Shown: positions 63,053 to 64,000 of the stretch, in pieces
Layout of the letters: each line of letters starts with the position of its first letter
Numbering within the stretch: position 1 is the stretch's first letter
Origin: Diplodia intermedia
Taxonomy: Eukaryota > Ascomycota > Dothideomycetes > Botryosphaeriales > Botryosphaeriaceae
Reading direction: 5' to 3'
Assembly: GCA_021495925.1 (NCBI GenBank)
Contig: JAKEKT010000106.1
Location: 1-64,000 of the forward strand
DNA: 64,000 nucleotides
Notes under the pieces: generated by a model
Database searches by the model: none
Seen by the model: only the letters and a program-made list of their open reading frames with translations
What the model was told of the DNA's origin: nothing
Program-made: the position numbers and the translations under genes

Positions 63053-64000
63053 ATGCTACGCCGGCTGTACTCCGAATCCGGTAGACCTCGGCATGTCTCC
63101 GCAAGGTTGCTGACGCGCAGATGCTGCGCCCAACACCACGTATTCTCGTCTGCTGTTGCACGGCCTGATTCCTCTTCTACCGGAACGAAGAACGTGTTCC
63201 GGCCATATGCTATTCAGAGCAATGCCGTCCGCCACGTGAGCAGCAACGCCCTGCGGCAAGAGGTGCAAGAAGATGCAAACAAGACCGCCACAGGCCATGG
63301 ACTGCCCCCGAGCTTGGAGCACGACATTGATGCCCTGCAGTCCGGAAAGCACAAGGTAGAAGAGACCATCACGCTCGGCAACCGGCAAAAACTCCACCGC
63401 GCCGAGGCATCCGCAACCATCGAGTTCGGCGTGCCCGTGGGAGGCTCTGGACTGACCTATCCGGCCACAATGAACGCCGTCTTCGCGAGGGACAGCTGCA
63501 CGTGTCCCATGTGCGTCGACCCGTCCAGCAAGCAAAAGCAGTTCCAGACGTCTGACATCCCGCCCGACATCAAAGCCACCTCGACCCTGGATCCGGAGAA
63601 GCAGACGCTGGACATCACCTGGACCAACGACATCGCGGGCTTCCCCCAGGACCACGTCACCCGCTTCGACCTGAAGCCCGCCGCGGTGACGTGCCGGGAC
63701 TCGGTCTACCACCCGCTCGAACCGAAGAACCGGCTCGTGTGGGACGGCAAGACCATGGCCGAGAAGAACAAATGGATCCCGTACGACCGCTGGATGGCCG
63801 ACGACGCGGTGCTGCACGACGGGCTCGAGCAGCTGGGCCGCTACGGGCTCGTCTTCCTGACGGGCGTGCCGGACAGCGAGCGGGCGGTCGAGCGCATCGG
63901 CGGGCGCATCGGGCTGCTCAAGGACACCTTCTACGGGCGCACGTGGGACGTCCGGTCGGTGGCCAGGGCGAAGAACATCGCCTACACGCACCAGCACCTC
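63053..64000 (+). CDS. gamma-butyrobetaine/trimethyllysine dioxygenase, C-terminus cut by window edge
   Basis: 2-oxoglutarate/Fe(II) oxygenase of carnitine synthesis, probably mitochondrial. The first 316 codons are present. The N-terminus is Arg/Ser-rich without acidic residues for most of its first 45 positions (LRRLYSESGRPRHVSARLLTRR), a good matrix presequence. The GBBH-like N-terminal domain follows, with its zinc-binding word RDSCTCPMCVDPSSKQKQF and FPQDHVTRFDL. Then comes the start of the TauD/TfdA-like catalytic domain (LEQLGRYGLVFLTGVP; GLLKDTFYGRTWDVRSV), ending at AYTHQHL just before the iron-binding His-x-Asp, which should lie outside the window. Butyrobetaine and trimethyllysine hydroxylases cannot be told apart from this part. 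Confidence 0.85.
   Translation, partial: MLRRLYSESGRPRHVSARLLTRRCCAQHHVFSSAVARPDSSSTGTKNVFRPYAIQSNAVRHVSSNALRQEVQEDANKTATGHGLPPSLEHDIDALQSGKHKVEETITLGNRQKLHRAEASATIEFGVPVGGSGLTYPATMNAVFARDSCTCPMCVDPSSKQKQFQTSDIPPDIKATSTLDPEKQTLDITWTNDIAGFPQDHVTRFDLKPAAVTCRDSVYHPLEPKNRLVWDGKTMAEKNKWIPYDRWMADDAVLHDGLEQLGRYGLVFLTGVPDSERAVERIGGRIGLLKDTFYGRTWDVRSVARAKNIAYTHQHL

Overview
The window is nuclear DNA from a filamentous ascomycete (Pezizomycotina). Genes are GC-rich with short GT-AG introns (about 50-130 bp). Product families are typical of these fungi (Zn2Cys6 regulator, HET-domain protein, GT34 mannosyltransferase, OS-9-type lectin, Pho-type transporter). One AT-saturated block carries the signature of repeat-induced point mutation (RIP). 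I recognise 19 protein-coding loci, two of them cut by the window edges, plus one transposon with a decayed transposase. I did not find rRNA, CRISPR or convincing tRNA genes.

Left part (1-29.4 kb): a Zn2Cys6 transcription factor that runs off the left edge; a 4 kb gene-poor stretch with a 130-bp tandem duplication beside a two-unit telomere-like repeat; the interstrand-crosslink repair nuclease Pso2/Snm1; a phosphate-type MFS transporter with five CACGTG sites upstream; a small Ser-rich, probably GPI-anchored protein; a Golgi GT34 mannosyltransferase; a 1317-residue single-pass membrane protein; and an OS-9/Yos9-type ER lectin.

Middle part (29.4-44.2 kb) is accessory in character. A HET-domain gene lies next to a very large gene (1552 codons if uninterrupted) with a CorA-like C-terminus. 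That gene is split by a 3,962-bp hAT transposon at 33284-37245. I could place the element exactly: perfect 10-bp terminal inverted repeats, a perfect 8-bp target duplication, and a host reading frame that is continuous once the element and one duplication copy are set aside. The interior is almost stripped of CpA/TpG, and its transposase still reads as a hAT C-terminal dimerisation domain with TAG stops where Gln and Trp codons stood. A second, solitary 34-bp terminus of the same family sits at 29850-29883. Beyond this is a gene for a 202-residue protein of nine C-x(2-4)-C-x(n)-C-x2-H modules, whose four introns all split the codon for a module's last histidine.

Right part (46-64 kb) is conserved housekeeping: a disordered tail-anchored-like protein, RanGAP (rna1) divergent from cox17, alg6, a nucleolin/Nsr1-type protein preceded by eight GTGGGCT copies, an Ofd1/Tpa1 2-oxoglutarate dioxygenase, the mitochondrial thiamine-pyrophosphate carrier tpc1, and a carnitine-pathway dioxygenase that runs off the right edge. 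Several genes serve the secretory pathway (alg6, GT34, OS-9), but they are scattered and look like ordinary neighbours, not a cluster.
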